The translations under genes and the position numbers were made by a program. The notes below the pieces were generated by a model, which worked only from the letters and a program-made list of their open reading frames with translations, searched no databases and was not told where the DNA came from. Below are positions 11,200-22,972 of a stretch of DNA of 64,000 bases, in pieces. Source of the stretch: Hyperoodon ampullatus (Eukaryota > Chordata > Mammalia > Artiodactyla > Ziphiidae); assembly GCA_949752795.1 (NCBI GenBank), contig OX457071.1, positions 74,985,983 through 75,049,982 on the forward strand, written 5' to 3'. Every line of letters starts with the position of its first letter. Within the stretch, counting starts at the first letter, position 1.

Positions 11200-11699
11200 G
11201 TGATAAAAATACACAAGCGAGACAGGATGGGACCTGGAACACTTGGCTGCAGTGCCTGCACCTGGACAAAGGTCCCCTTGAGCAACAAAATACAAAGAAA
11301 CTATATGGGACTAAAAATAAACACAGGCATGCCCAGTTGGAGCAAATTATGGACAAGACAGAAAAAGAGCAAAAAAACCCAGCTGCCACTGCTGAAGAGC
11401 CGGGAGCAAAAGCAAGGTGCTGCGCACGCCCGCTGCACACGCCCGCTGCACACAGCACCCCCGAGGGGGGTGGGCAGACCACATAAGCCTTCCCTGTGGC
11501 CCAGCCCTGGGACACACCCCTACCCTCACCCCAGACAAGAAACCACCTCTGGGAGCGAGCGAGGGAACCTGCTGTTTGTTCTCGTTCCCCTCCTCCCCCG
11601 GCTGCAGCAGGGGCCCCAGTAAAGCTTTGCCTGAATTTCTTGTCTGGCCTCTGACCTATTTCTATTGATCGAGGAGGTCCAGAGCCCTGGTCGGTAACA
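11200..11699 (+). mobile_element. ERV LTR, apparently solo
   Basis: The right end has the hallmarks of a class I type LTR: the R-region phrase 'agtaaagctttgcctgaatt' (polyadenylation-signal region), 'cttgtctggcctctgacc' and the terminal 'ggtcggtaaca'. Upstream are 'ccactgctgaagagccggga' and 'ccttccctgtggcccagccc', typical of artiodactyl ERV LTRs. A short tandem of 'cgcccgctgcacac' lies near 11427-11454. The left boundary is not resolved and no retroviral coding sequence follows. Confidence 0.72.
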
Positions 11700-12179
11700 C
11701 AGGGACACCCCGAGGGGCCCAGGAGCCCAGCTCACAGTGGGAGCTCCTGCCCAAGACGCTCCTGCAGGCCTCTGCTCATCAACATGGGGCCAGATGCAGC
11801 CCTAGGATTTTGCCAGAAACCATCAAAGCCCCTGAACTCAAGTGTCCTGTTCACACCAGGAAAAAAAATTCACCATGTTCACGCAAATCTAAAGATCCCC
11901 CAGGAAAGAAAGGCAATGGACGTACTTTGTGTGGGCTTTCTGCTCCATCCTAGGGTCCCCAGAAACACCCTATCCTGGGTGCACTGCAGATAAGACCTAA
12001 AACTGTGCCCTGGCCGTGAGCACCCCAGCGTGCAGACACGCCAGGACCCCAGAGGTCGATGGGCAAAGGAACCCCAAGTACAAAGAGATGTGGGCTGAGC
12101 GGAGGGCGAGCCTGAGCGCAGGCTCCTGCAGGTCTCCTCCTGCACGAGCCTAGCCCAGCACTTCAAAATGAAAACATCA
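11700..12179. other. Unassigned GC-mixed sequence
   Basis: No repeat or gene recognised. Confidence 0.35.
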
Positions 12180-12600
12180 CAGAGCCATCATGGGCGTGGA
12201 TGAACAATGCACTTGGGACAACCCTACAGTGGGGTGTTATTCACCAGTAAGTAAAGGCATCACGTTCTAATTTGAGCTATAACATGAATGAACCTTGGAA
12301 ACATTATGGTACTTCAAAGCACCCAGACTCAAAAGGCCACTTATCCTAGGACCTCCAAGAAATGTCCTAAATAGGCAAGTCTGTAGAGACAAAGCAGGTT
12401 AGTGATTGCTGGGGGCTCGGGGGAGGGCGGAAATGGGGAGGGGCTGCTAAGGGTAAGCAGGCTTACTTTGGACGTGATGGAAATGTTCTGAAATTAAAGA
12501 GTGGTGATGCTTGCAGGACTCTGAATATAGTAAAACCCACTGAACTGTACACTTCAAAAGGGTACATTTAATGTATGCGATTAAAATCATCAAAAATAAA
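12180..12600 (+). mobile_element. L1M 3' end fragment
   Basis: 'atgaatgaaccttggaaaca', 'gtgattgctgggggctcggg' and 'actgaactgtacacttcaaa' occur in L1M 3' order, ending at 'atcaaaaataaaaatg'. Confidence 0.8.
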
Positions 12601-13002
12601 AATGATGCACTTTTCTGTAAGTAGGTTACAGTACAATAACAAGTTAAACTTTAAAAAAAATGCTATAAGCATTTTTCTAAGGAGCACCTCCTATTAAATT
12701 AGAAGCAGTCAAGCTAGAGCTAAACTGAATCTCAGATAACCTCGGACTGTTTTCTAGACCTCGGAGGAAAAAAGAAATCAATTCCCATTTTGTTGTTACT
12801 GCATGGGGTTTCTTCCCAAAGTAAAGGTCACCATTAGAACTCATCGATTTAAAGCTGTTTAGAGAAAGCATACAAAATGAACAGCGTTGAGGTCTTCTGG
12901 CCCATTCAAAGGCTTTATTATCAAAAGAGGAGATTATATATATAAATACAGACATTTATATAACTAATATGATCAATGTTATGTATCGTGTATTATATGT
13001 AA
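12601..13002. other. Unassigned A/T-rich sequence
   Basis: No recognisable repeat. A minus-strand 92-codon open frame (12677-12955) has no family resemblance. Confidence 0.35.
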
Positions 13003-13487
13003 TGTAACAGGGAACAGCCAATCCTGACTCCGTGTTGGATCTGTTTCTTTCCTTTAATGGCTGCTTCCCGTTGCTTTTGTTCACTAAAAGGATACAGTCT
13101 ATACATAATGGCCTTCCCCGGGGAACCCTGCCCCTCTGCCTGAATGTTAAACCAAAGTGCCTTTGTTCAGGGGAACATCCGGACCCTGTCCACCTGGGGA
13201 TGGCTTCAAGAAGAAGAAATGAACACATTCCGCCCCGAGGCTGGCCGTTCCAGGGGATATTTGCAAATTGTATGGCCTTTTAGCTTTACTTCCTCATCTC
13301 CTCCCCCTCTCTGTGCTCTACAAGAAACTGGCATCCAAACCCCGATAGCATGGTTATTTGGAGACTTTAATCTGCCGCGTCCTCGGTCTGCTGGCTTTCC
13401 GAATAAAGTCGTATGTATTCCTTGCCTCAAAGCTGCGTCTCTGATTCATTGGCCTGGGCGAGCAGAGCGAGCTTGGACTCGGCAACA
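13003..13487 (+). mobile_element. Solo ERV LTR (class I type) with 4-bp TSD
   Basis: 485 bp bounded by TG (TGTAACAGGGAACAGCC) and CA (CTCGGCAACA), with AATAAA at 13402-13407 about 80 bp before the 3' end. The 4-bp sequence GTAA occurs immediately outside both ends (12999-13002 and 13488-13491), a target-site duplication of gammaretrovirus-like length. No gag, pol or env remnant adjoins, so it is a recombination-derived solo LTR. The LTR supplies its own polyadenylation signal and possibly a promoter on the plus strand. Confidence 0.85.
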
Positions 13488-14937
13488 GTAATACATGTAC
13501 ATGTGTATCTATACACACACGCTGAATGTCTACTTTGTAAAACACGTCTTAGGAGGGAAGACACACTGAGGCAAGGAGCTCACCAGCTCCTCGTCGTCCC
13601 TCAAGCCTCCTCCCTGTCTCCAGGGGTCCTGTGTAACGACTACTCATTCCTTACCTCCTGCAGGGGCCTCCTGCTAAAGCCTTGGAAGCTGCTCAGCAAG
13701 GTCAGCTTGTGCTCCTGCAGAGCCCCCGCAGCTGCCGGCCTCCAGGGCATCCCGCCCTTCCTGCAAGGACCCCATGGGGGCTCCCAGGAACCCCTGTGCC
13801 CAGCTACCCTCACAGCTGATGTTCCCTTCCTTTCTCTCTGCCCAAGTGCCCCCAACGTTCCCCACACGTGAGCCCCGATACCCCCTTCTCCCCACCCTGC
13901 TCCAACACCCATCCTCTCCCAAGCTCGTCTTGGTCCCAGGTCTCCATCCTGGACGCGAGCCCACACTGCTAGCTGGTCACGAGACGTCTCCACCCGGCAG
14001 TCCCACGTTCTTCTCCAACCAGCTCCAAACTGAACGATCTTTCCTCATTAAATCTCCCCTTTCACTAAGCTCTCAAACCACGAGCATCACAGACATGACT
14101 GATTTTCTGCCTCTGAGGCGACTTACTGGACTCATCTCTAAAAGGCCAGCCCTGTCCTCCAGGGTCTGCTGCCCACGCGCACCCCCACCCCCATGAGGAC
14201 CACCGCACACCTGCTGACTCCCGCCCAGGCTGTCCCCTGTCACCGACACCAGGCCCACACCCCCAGGCCAGGACAATGCCGCCCTGCGAGTCCCTTAGGG
14301 CTCCTCCACAGCGACGCAGCTGGGCGAGTGACACGAGGCATCCCTGACTCACCAGTACCCCGCCTCATCTGTGGCCTCAGCCAAGCACACGGGCAGAACA
14401 TGCATCCCTAAGTGGGTGGGTGCCCGCAGGACCACGGGGTCTCTCGTGCTACTCAGCCGTCTATCATGGCTATGGATTTCCTGAATAATTAGTACACTAG
14501 AAGGGAAACACTCGAGGGGCATCAGTGGTTGTAGCATGAAGAACGGTCCATCGTTCAGCTGCTTGGTCCCTCCTTGGAGGCAACTACCATCACCAGATCT
14601 GGGGGAATCCAAATCCCGGAGAGACTGGGACCCAGAGGACTCTTCAGATCTTTAAAGACTGCACCACAGGGTTTTAAGTGCTAGTCCCCTGTTTAGGGCT
14701 CTTTCCTACAACAGACCAAGATCTCAAGAGGGAGAAGATGTTGCTCATCCCTGAATCCAACACACCTGGCCCACAGCTGATGCTCAGTCCTCTTTCACCC
14801 AAAGAACAAACGAACACCAAGCAGCAGCAATCGGTGTTATGACAGTGGCAACAAGTGGAGAGAACTCTGCAAAAGGAAAGCTCAGTGACTAAGGGCTGCT
14901 TCAGGACTTCCCCCACACGGGGCCAGTTAGGTTTGCC
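13488..14937. other. Unassigned GC-rich sequence
   Basis: C/T-rich on the plus strand (13560-14200), no SINE or LINE recognised. Several overlapping open frames over 100 codons on both strands reflect base composition; none shows a domain. Holds one copy of a 24-bp sequence repeated at 17378 (see findings). Confidence 0.35.
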
Positions 14938-16188
14938 TTTTTTTTTTTTTTTTTTTTTTTTACTTTTCATTTTGTTAATACACTGGGGTTTTTTTTAAGA
15001 GCCCTTTTAGGTTTACAGGAAAATGAGCAGAAAGTATAGAGAGTTCCCATTTACGTGCTCACAGTCTTTCTCTCTTAACATCTTGAATGGCTGAAGTATA
15101 GTTGTTAGAGTTGATGAACAAGTAATGATACATTAACTAGAGTCCACCATTTACAGTAGGGTTCACACTTTGCGTTGTACATTCTATGTGTTTAGATGAA
15201 TGTGTATGACGTGTATCCACCATTACAGTATCATACAGAATAGTTTCACTGCCCTAAAAATCCTGTGCTCCATCTATTCGCCTCTCCCCCTCACCTCCAG
15301 CTCCTAAGATCCACTCCTCCTTTTACTGCCACTATAGTTTTGCCTTATCCAGGATGGCGTATAGCTGGAGTCATACAGTATGTATTTTCAGATTGCCTTC
15401 TTTCACTTAGCCATACGCATTTAAGGTTCCTCCCTGTCTTTAGGTGGCTTGATAGCTCTTTTATATATATATACCTGAATAAAATTCCACTGTCTGGATG
15501 GACCGCTGTTTATCCATTCACCTACTGAAGGGCATCTGGATTGCTTCCGGGTTTTGATGACTATTAGAAAACTGCTATAAACATTCCCGTACAGGTTTTT
15601 GTGTGGACATACGTTTAACTCATTTGGGTTAATACCAAGGAGTGTGATGCCTGGATCGTACGGTAGAGTATGTTTATTTTGTAGGGAACTACCATACAGT
15701 TGTACGACAAAGCGGCTGTACCGTTTTGCATTCCCACCAGCGGTGAATGAGAGTTCCTGTCTCCACATCCTCATCGGCATTTGATGCTGTCCTTGTCTTG
15801 TATTTCAGCCATGCTAACAGATGTGCGGTGGTATCTCATTTTAATTGGCACTTCCCTAATAACTGTGGATCATTCCAAATGCTAATTTGCCATCTGTTTA
15901 TCTTCACTGAGGTATCTGTTCAGATCTTGTGCCCAGTTTTTAATCAGACTGTCTTCTTACCATTAAATTTTAAGGGTTCATTGTATATTTTGAATACCTG
16001 TCCTTTACTGGCTATGTGTTTTGCAAGTGTTCCCCATCTGTGGTTTGTCTTTTCATTCTCTTAACAGTCATTTACAGATGTTTTTAATATTAAGAAAGTC
16101 CAACTTTTTTCCCCCATGGATGTTTTTTTGGCCACTGCCAGACCATCACCACCTTTCTCCCATGTTATCTTCTAGGAATTTTATAGTT

Positions 16189-16213
16189 TTATATATATAT
16201 ATATATATATATA
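16189..16213. repeat. (TA)n microsatellite
   Basis: Alternating TA inside the L1M, at the point where the next SINE inserted. Confidence 0.9.
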
Positions 16214-16214
16214 A

Positions 16215-16421
16215 TTTTTTTTTTTTTTTGGTGGTACGCAGACCTCTCACTGCTGTGGCCTCTCCCGTCGCGGGGCACAGACTCCGGACGCGCAGGCCCA
16301 GCAGCCACAGCTCACGGGCCCAGCCACTCCGCGGCATGTGGGATCCTCCGGACCGGGGCACAAACCCGCGTCCCCTGCATCGGCAGGCGGACTCTCAACC
16401 ACTGTGCCACCAGGGAAGCCC
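16215..16421 (-). mobile_element. CHR-family SINE, compact form
   Basis: T run then 'ggtggtacgcagacctctca' and the compact body, ending 'ccaccagggaagcccc'. Inserted at the TA run of the L1M. Confidence 0.95.
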
Positions 16422-16450
16422 CTATATATTTTTTTTTTTTGACAGTTTTG

Positions 16451-16734
16451 CTTTATTTATTTATTTATTTATGGCTGTGTTGGGTCTTCGTTTCTGTGCG
16501 AGGGCTTTCTCTAGTTGTGGCAAGCGGGGGCCACTCTTCATCGCGGTGCCCGGGCCTCTCACTGTCGCGGCCTGTCTTGTTGCGGAGCACAGGCTCCAGA
16601 CGCGCAGGCTCAGTAGGTGTGGCTCACGGGCCCAGTTGCTCTGCGGCATGTGGGATCTTCCCGGACCAGGGCTCAAACCCGTGTCCCCTGCATTGGCAGG
16701 CGGACTCTCAACCACTGCGCCACCAGGGAAGCCC
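16451..16734 (-). mobile_element. CHR-family SINE, intermediate form
   Basis: (TTTA)n tail, 'ggctgtgttgggtcttcgtt', then a body shorter than the long form, ending 'caccagggaagccc'. Nested in the same L1M as its neighbour and in the same orientation. Confidence 0.95.
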
Positions 16735-17155
16735 TATATTTATTTTTGATTAAGCTCCATTTTGATTTATTTTTTATATAAGATGTGTCTAGATTTTTTT
16801 TGCATGTTATGCCCAGTTGTTCCAGCACTATTTGTTGAAGAGACTATCCTTTCCCCACTGAATTGCCTTTGCTCCTTTGTCAAAGATCAGTTGACTCTAT
16901 TTGTGCGGGTCTATTTCTGGGCTCTCTATTCTGTTCCACTGATCGACTTGTCTGTTCTTTTGCCCCTACCACACTGCCTTGCTGACTGTAGTTTTGTAAC
17001 AAGCCTTGAAGTGCTTATTACAAAGTCAGGCAGTGCCAATCCCCCAACTTTGTTCTTCTCCTTCAATATTGTGATGGTTTTTCCAGGTCTTTGGCCTCCT
17101 CCATCCACAAAGCACACCGCTGCGATTCTGATTGAGACTGTGTCGAATCTATAAA

Positions 17156-20034
17156 GCAGTGAGGAAGGCCAGCTCCTTTACATGAAGTCCTGTACTTTGC
17201 ATGTCTCATCCTTCCTGCGTGCTGCCTTCAGTGGTTAGCCCGTACACCCTCCCCACACTTGTCTGCTGCTCCTCTGGGTCCTGAGAAAGAGGACACCCTC
17301 AAGCCCTGGCGTCCCAGCAAGCACCAGAACCTCCACCAGTGATGCCGAGGGAGATTCAGGACAGCAAGGCCCAGACAAGGCATCCCTGACTCACCAGTAC
17401 CAGCTCAAACGTCCCACTTTATCAAAGACTTGCCTTCCAAGAAAATCTGAAGAGTAAAATTTTCACTAACGTGTCAAAGAAGAGCGACTCTGGGAGGTAG
17501 AGCGTCACCGCAGAAAGGAGTTACACACTCACACGCCTGATTCTTCAGCGAGTCACAGTTCATCCCCCACACCCCTTCCCCCAAACGTAAAACATCCAAA
17601 GATTTAATAGAAAAAGCCAAGATTAAAGAGATCTATTTTGATTCAGGTCCAATCATGACGCTCTGGGGGGTGGGGGAGGAGGGGGACGACACTATCAACC
17701 CTGACCTTGACCTCAGGGCAGCTTCTCACCCTCCTTTAAGCCACATCTCGACTGACAGCAACAAGAAAGCTCCCCTGCTGTGTCCTCCACAGATGGTTCC
17801 TAGTTGCGATTTTTGGAAGCTTCTAGCTTTAAAAACAGATTGATCTTGGGCGATAGTTGGGGGAAATACAAATAGGTAAAATGTCTGCTCAAAACCCAGC
17901 AGGAACAGAATGCATCGACAAGTCATCTGATAGCGTACGACGCCCGTTTGCCAAGATTTTCACACTGAGTACATATTTCAGGGTTTGTACCTCAGGCAGT
18001 TCCTTCATTTTTTGAGATGTGCTGTGTCTGCAAGTATCAAAAACCACCAAGAGCGAGAAAAAAAGATGAACCCCAATTATCCATGAAAGGCACACGATCT
18101 ATCATGAAAATATTCACGAAGTGTCCTACTTACATAAACTAAGTTATTTTATTGAATGGCTTAAGTGAGCTTGTTTCCAAACAAGAGAACTTTAGCTGAG
18201 TATTCTATCACTAAGTTTCAAAGAAATCATGAATGCTTTCATCTGTTTTGCAATACACTTGACACTAAGTATCACAGCATTAAACCCACGTGTGTGCCTG
18301 TGAGGGGGACACCTGCTCAGAAGTCCCTGCAGAGAAGGGGCCGCACGTGGAGAACAGAAGGAAGTCAGCACCGATTTACCCCCCCAAATCAGAAGGTGGC
18401 TGAAATTCAAAAACAACTTGCTGGAGGATGCGATTAGAGAGGCCACGGAGGCTAAGACAAAACTGCTGTCCTGTCCGAATGATCAGCTACAGAGCAAGAG
18501 ACGCAAGGAGAAGAAGAGTGAGCAGTCAGCAAGGTGAGCGACTGAGGACACGGCATCCGTCCCACGTTCAGTCCGCGCACACTTGTACCGGGTACCAGGT
18601 AAGCAGCGCTTGGAGAGGAAGCCAGGGGCTCCTCTACCAGGCTCCACGGAGGCGGCCTCCCTCCCGAGCCGGGCACAGCTGGTCCCACCTCCCAGCTCCA
18701 CTGCCCTCCACACTCAGGAGGTCTCCCAAGGCCCCCAGGACAACTCGCCTCTCTACAGCGCCAGGTGCTAACAATTTCGCGCTGTTCCTGGGCCCTGCCC
18801 ACTGGCCTCACCATTTTCCACCTGGAGAAATCTTCAAAGCCGGCCAGAACCCTACCCTTCCAGCACCTTCTCCTCACACCCCCTCCTCTGACTGTCGCCC
18901 ACACTCCCCACGGAGCACATTACCTATTTTATGACGATGTGTGCACATCTTGCTGCTGCCCCTGGCTTGGGTCCTCCTTAAAGGAGGACACTTCACCTTC
19001 TTAACCCCCGAATCCCACCCCCTCCGAGTCCGTGACATGCAGCAGAGACCTTAAATCGTCTTGTTGAAAGATCTACGCCAAACAACTCACCAAGCACGGG
19101 GGCCCTCCAACCTCACCTGCGCCCTCAGGTGAGGCATGAAAAACAAGTCAGTGCTCGCAAAACAAGCATCCCTTCGTCTGTTGAGCAAATGCTTGTGCCA
19201 GAACGCATGATGGAGCTAAATACTACAGGCTTTCAAAGAACCTCTGGAGGTGTCTTAAGTCCTTAAGGAATGCTTTACATCACAATTGGTTCAGAAGAGT
19301 TGTGTCTGAGTCATACTACAATTGAGGAATAAGCCAGAAAAGGACAATTATGTCTTTGCTGAAAGCAGAAGTCAAAGTTTACGCCCTACACCTGTTTTTA
19401 TCCCTTTCCAATCATTGCTCAGTGTCACCATTATATAACTGAGAGGGCTGGACTAAGGAGCATGTAACAAGAGGATCCGTTCTAGATACCACGTGATATG
19501 GAAGAATGGTGATACATTTACCAAGGGCAAAGAGAGATTCAAGTACCCTCAGAAGGGCTTCAGTTGCCTTTGTCAGCCCTGCCAGGCCCCAGAGTTCAGC
19601 AGTAAACATACACACAGTCTTCATCTCAGATTTCCACGGCACCGAGCAGAGCCGGCACAAGGTGACCTGCTTCTGTTTTCTTTGCCCTGCTGTACACTTC
19701 CAATTCTGTGCGGGTAAAAAGTGATCATTACCTGGGTAATTTTCAGGTGGCCATACAGTTTAGTCTTTTTTCAGAGGGACAAGAGAGAAACAAGTTACAG
19801 GGAAACATGTTAACAAATGTAAGAAAAACAGTCGCGTGCCCCACACACAGCGGGGAACAGGGCCCCGGAGGGACCCCGAAAACAAAAGGTACTGCCCAGC
19901 AAGCATCTGGGCACCACTACAACGCCAGCCCATTAAGGGAATGTTCCACGTGAAGTTAAATTTCACCTGTGCGTTCCGCACCAAGGTGATGTCAATGAAA
20001 ATGATCAGTAAGCAATCAGTAATAAGAACAGAAA
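17156..20034. other. Unassigned, repeat-poor sequence
   Basis: About 2.9 kb with no SINE or L1. The second copy of a 24-bp sequence from 14336 lies at 17378-17401. The section 18430-18900 is GC-rich with open frames on both strands up to 168 codons, without domains or good splice context. Confidence 0.35.
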
Positions 20035-20560
20035 CGGGTTTTATTTTAAGCAGCTGAGGACGAGCCCGGACGCCCTCTTCCCAGAAACTGCTCCGGAGAA
20101 GCAGCTTTTCAGCACAGTTTTATATCTTGTCAGAACAAAGAACATTAAAACAAGTCAGGGAGACATTTTTTCAAGGTTTCAAAATAACAGACCAGCACGT
20201 ACACAGCGAGTCAGCATGGCCTTGGCACCTGGAAAGGGAGGCTTATCATCGAAAGAGTAACCAGCACTGGTATCCCAGGAAGAGGGGCCTTTAATTTTTA
20301 TCTTTAACACAGACATTCTTTACTTCTGGTCAATGTGCCCTTTTCTTTAATAATTACAGCAGATATACAATATATGTCTGATAGACCACAAACAGGCTGT
20401 TTCACTTAGCATCAAATTCAAGTGAACTCATGTGTAAGCCAGAATGACTTCCCCAGGCCTCGATATGTGAAAGTTTCTTTTATCAGCGATTATTTCTTAA
20501 AGAATGTGAGGTCTCTGTCCCTCTAGAATTGTCTTATACTTGACACAATAGAAAAAACCT
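20035..20560 (-). mobile_element. Candidate ERV LTR, reverse orientation
   Basis: 'gggttttattttaagcagct' (TTTATT is the reverse of AATAAA) followed by 'tatatcttgtcagaacaaag' and 'catggccttggcacctggaa' resembles the reverse strand of artiodactyl ERV LTRs as I remember them. Ends and TSD not found. Confidence 0.4.
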
Positions 20561-20893
20561 GAGATATTTCACATTCACAGTCCCAGAACTTGAAGCAAAG
20601 CTGTGGAAATAAAGGGAAGGCACAGCTTAAATAAAATAACCCCAGGGAGACATTCCATGGACGTAATTTAAAGATAAAAGGTATTTGTACGGACCTGTTT
20701 ACAGCTATCGCAGCTAAATCTTAAAACTGAAATTCATCATTTAAACTGTGAGCTCTCCTAAGACAAGGTCAACATTCCCATGACCGTGATATTAAAGCAT
20801 GTAACTTTACAGAGTCAACGTGAAGCCCATTTCAATTATCGCCCCAAGTTGTATTTTGTACTCACAACACTGCTCCTACAGCATGGCTAGTAT

Positions 20894-21097
20894 TCAATGT
20901 AGGAATCTTTGATACCTCACATTTCTGTGAACACAGGTTTTAAAGCGCCAACAACAGAGGCTTACCTTCCTCCACGCCCGCTCCCTGCTCCGGCCAAAGC
21001 CACGGCCACGCCCTTGCCCCCGCCCCATGTTATCCTGGTCTCTGATCACCACTCGCCCCAGCTGGGGCCCTGCGTGAACCAACCGTCTTCCAGCCAA
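20894..21097 (-). other. Gly/Arg-rich open frame ending at a splice-donor match
   Basis: The minus-strand frame reads MGRGQGRGRGFGRSRERAWR and is followed by a donor-like AAG|GTAAGC (GT near 20964). It resembles RGG-type low-complexity protein sequence. The same bases are simply GC-rich repeats of GGGCGnGGnC, so chance is a serious alternative. No gene assigned. Confidence 0.2.
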
Positions 21098-21889
21098 TTC
21101 ATTCTAAAGCGGTTCTTTTCTAATTGCCCCAAGGATGAATCCCCTCTGGCCTCTCCCCACCCTCAAAATGAGTCAAGTTCGGACATGCTTGCTCCCAGAA
21201 GCCATTTGAAGGCTGTTTCTGTGATGGTTTTTCCATAGAAACCCTTCAGTAGAAAAACCCAGAACCCCGGGAAGACGGTTTACTCTCCAGGCCGATGCGT
21301 GCACACACACACTCCGCGAGTTACCTCTGATAATCCTTTCTAGAACTATTCACACACCTGCCTCAGTTCTTTGCTCCCGGCAATTGCCAGCAGAATCCCA
21401 GCCAAGGTGGCCCTTTATCGGGATTGTTAAGCTGTGTAAGTAGAGAACCAGGGCCCTTTCCTGACCACCTATACGGCTTTTATCATTGTTTTACATTACT
21501 TCTCTTCACAGCTCTTGACTACATTTTGCTCTGGTAGAATTTCCTCCCTGTTAAGCTTGTATTTCCAATTAAATATAAGATCCCTAAAGCAAGTGATTAT
21601 GGCTTACAGTTCTCTAGAGGCCAGCACAGGATCAGTGCTTATACTGCCTACATTGTGGTTGATGGAAGAAAACAAACTTACTGATGGTTTCCACCGACGA
21701 CGGCCGATTTGAATCACAGCCAATGCGCCATGACTGGAAACTCAGCCTGGCGAGAGGTACCTTGGGTGTTAGTTAAACTTCATGGACGTTTTGTGATTTG
21801 GCCGCTGTAGGGCCCGTGTTCCTCCCTCAGCCCCAGCCAGCAGAGCTGGGGTGACCGGAGGCGGAAGGGAAGAAAACCGGCCTTTGCAG
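21098..21889. other. Unassigned sequence
   Basis: No clear repeat. The part near 21540-21640 weakly resembles the L2 3' end. Confidence 0.3.
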
Positions 21890-22050
21890 AAGGCCTGCTG
21901 CGGGCCAGGCAATTTGCACGTCCTTTGGTTTCAACTTTACAAGATCCCAGGAGGTGAATATTGTTATCTCCGTTTGAAAGATGAAACCACGGGGGAGTCA
22001 GAGAAGTTCGGTGATCAGTTCACGCAGCACGAAGAAAGAGCTAGAAGAAG
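21890..22050 (-). mobile_element. MIR SINE
   Basis: 'gaggtgaatattgttatctc' followed by 'tttgaaagatgaaacc' is the reverse strand of the MIR core and 3' region. Confidence 0.65.
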
Positions 22051-22735
22051 GATCTGGCACCGGATCCTTGCCCCCTCCACTCTCATACAGGGAAGGACCA
22101 AAATCGACGGCGCGGACGGAGGTAATAACCCACGTGACAGCGCAGACGGGACCACACGACACAGGGGCGGCCCACGATCATGTATAAAGTGCTTCGACAG
22201 GCGTATCTGAGCTGAGCCTCACACAGACCTCACCGCCAGGCACCGCGGTGTTTCCGCATGATCAGATGCAGGATCTACAGTTCCGTGGCTGGACCACAGC
22301 CCCGAGGGGGTGCCAGCCATCCAGCAGGATGAGCGTTCACGTCCCTAAGGTCAGGGGGCTGGTGTCACTGCCTTGACTGGTAACAGCGGGTACCCAGAGC
22401 TTTAGAGCAGTGGTGTGTCTCAACAAGGCCGGGGAGCTTTTCCACCACACACGTGCACATACGTGCACACAAGTGGCCATACACATGGCTGTGCTACAGC
22501 CTTCCTCCCCCGCCCCCATCCACTACCTTCAGGGACCTTCCCTCCTTAGAGGACGTGCTCCTGCCTTAACACAAGGGTCCAGGTGACACATCTCAGAGCC
22601 GCCAACTCAGGATCAGTTCCCTTCTGCAGACAGACTGTGAACACTGACACCTAAAGCCGAAGTAGGGAAAATGGTGCTTCAGCAGAAAACTATGAATTGT
22701 TGCGCCCACACCCTCCCAGGGGATCTGACTCTTGC
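22051..22735. other. Unassigned sequence
   Basis: No recognisable repeat. Includes CG-containing text near 22100-22160. Confidence 0.3.
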
Positions 22736-22749
22736 CTCTCATGGCCTTT

Positions 22750-22958
22750 TTTTTTTTTTTTTTTTTTGCAGTACGCGGGCCTCTCACTGCTGTGGCCTCT
22801 CCCCTCGCAGAGCACAAGCTCTGGACACGCAGGCTCAGCGGCCATGGCTCACGGGCCCAGCCGCTCCGCAGCATGTGGGATCTTCCCGGACCGGGGCACG
22901 GACCCGTGTCCCCCGCATCGGCAGGCGGACTCTCAACCACTGCGCCACCAGGGAAGCC
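22750..22958 (-). mobile_element. CHR-family SINE, compact form
   Basis: T tail then compact body to 'gcgccaccagggaagcc'. Perfect 14-bp TSD CTCTCATGGCCTTT at 22736-22749 and 22959-22972. Confidence 0.97.
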
Positions 22959-22972
22959 CTCTCATGGCCTTT

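Larger units (their letters stand above)
14938..17155 (-). mobile_element. L1M LINE, long 3' part, interrupted by two SINEs
   Basis: A T run (14938-14960) marks the L1 A tail. Reverse-strand 3' UTR and ORF2 follow: 'ttttgtgtggacatacgttt', 'gcattcccaccagcggtgaa', 'ccagcactatttgttgaaga', 'tattctgttccactgatcga'. The element is split at 16215-16421 and 16451-16734 by SINEs and resumes until about 17155. Multiple stops; no intact frame. Confidence 0.9.

Noticed and set aside
10828..11622. 264-codon plus-strand frame
   Set aside because: It runs from unassigned sequence into an ERV LTR, has no domain, and does not resemble a retroviral protein.
16021..16749. 242-codon plus-strand frame
   Set aside because: It is a reading through L1M and two reversed SINEs.
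18428..18934. 168-codon plus and 150-codon minus frames
   Set aside because: Fully overlapping frames in GC-rich sequence, with no domain, no splice context and no CpG island.
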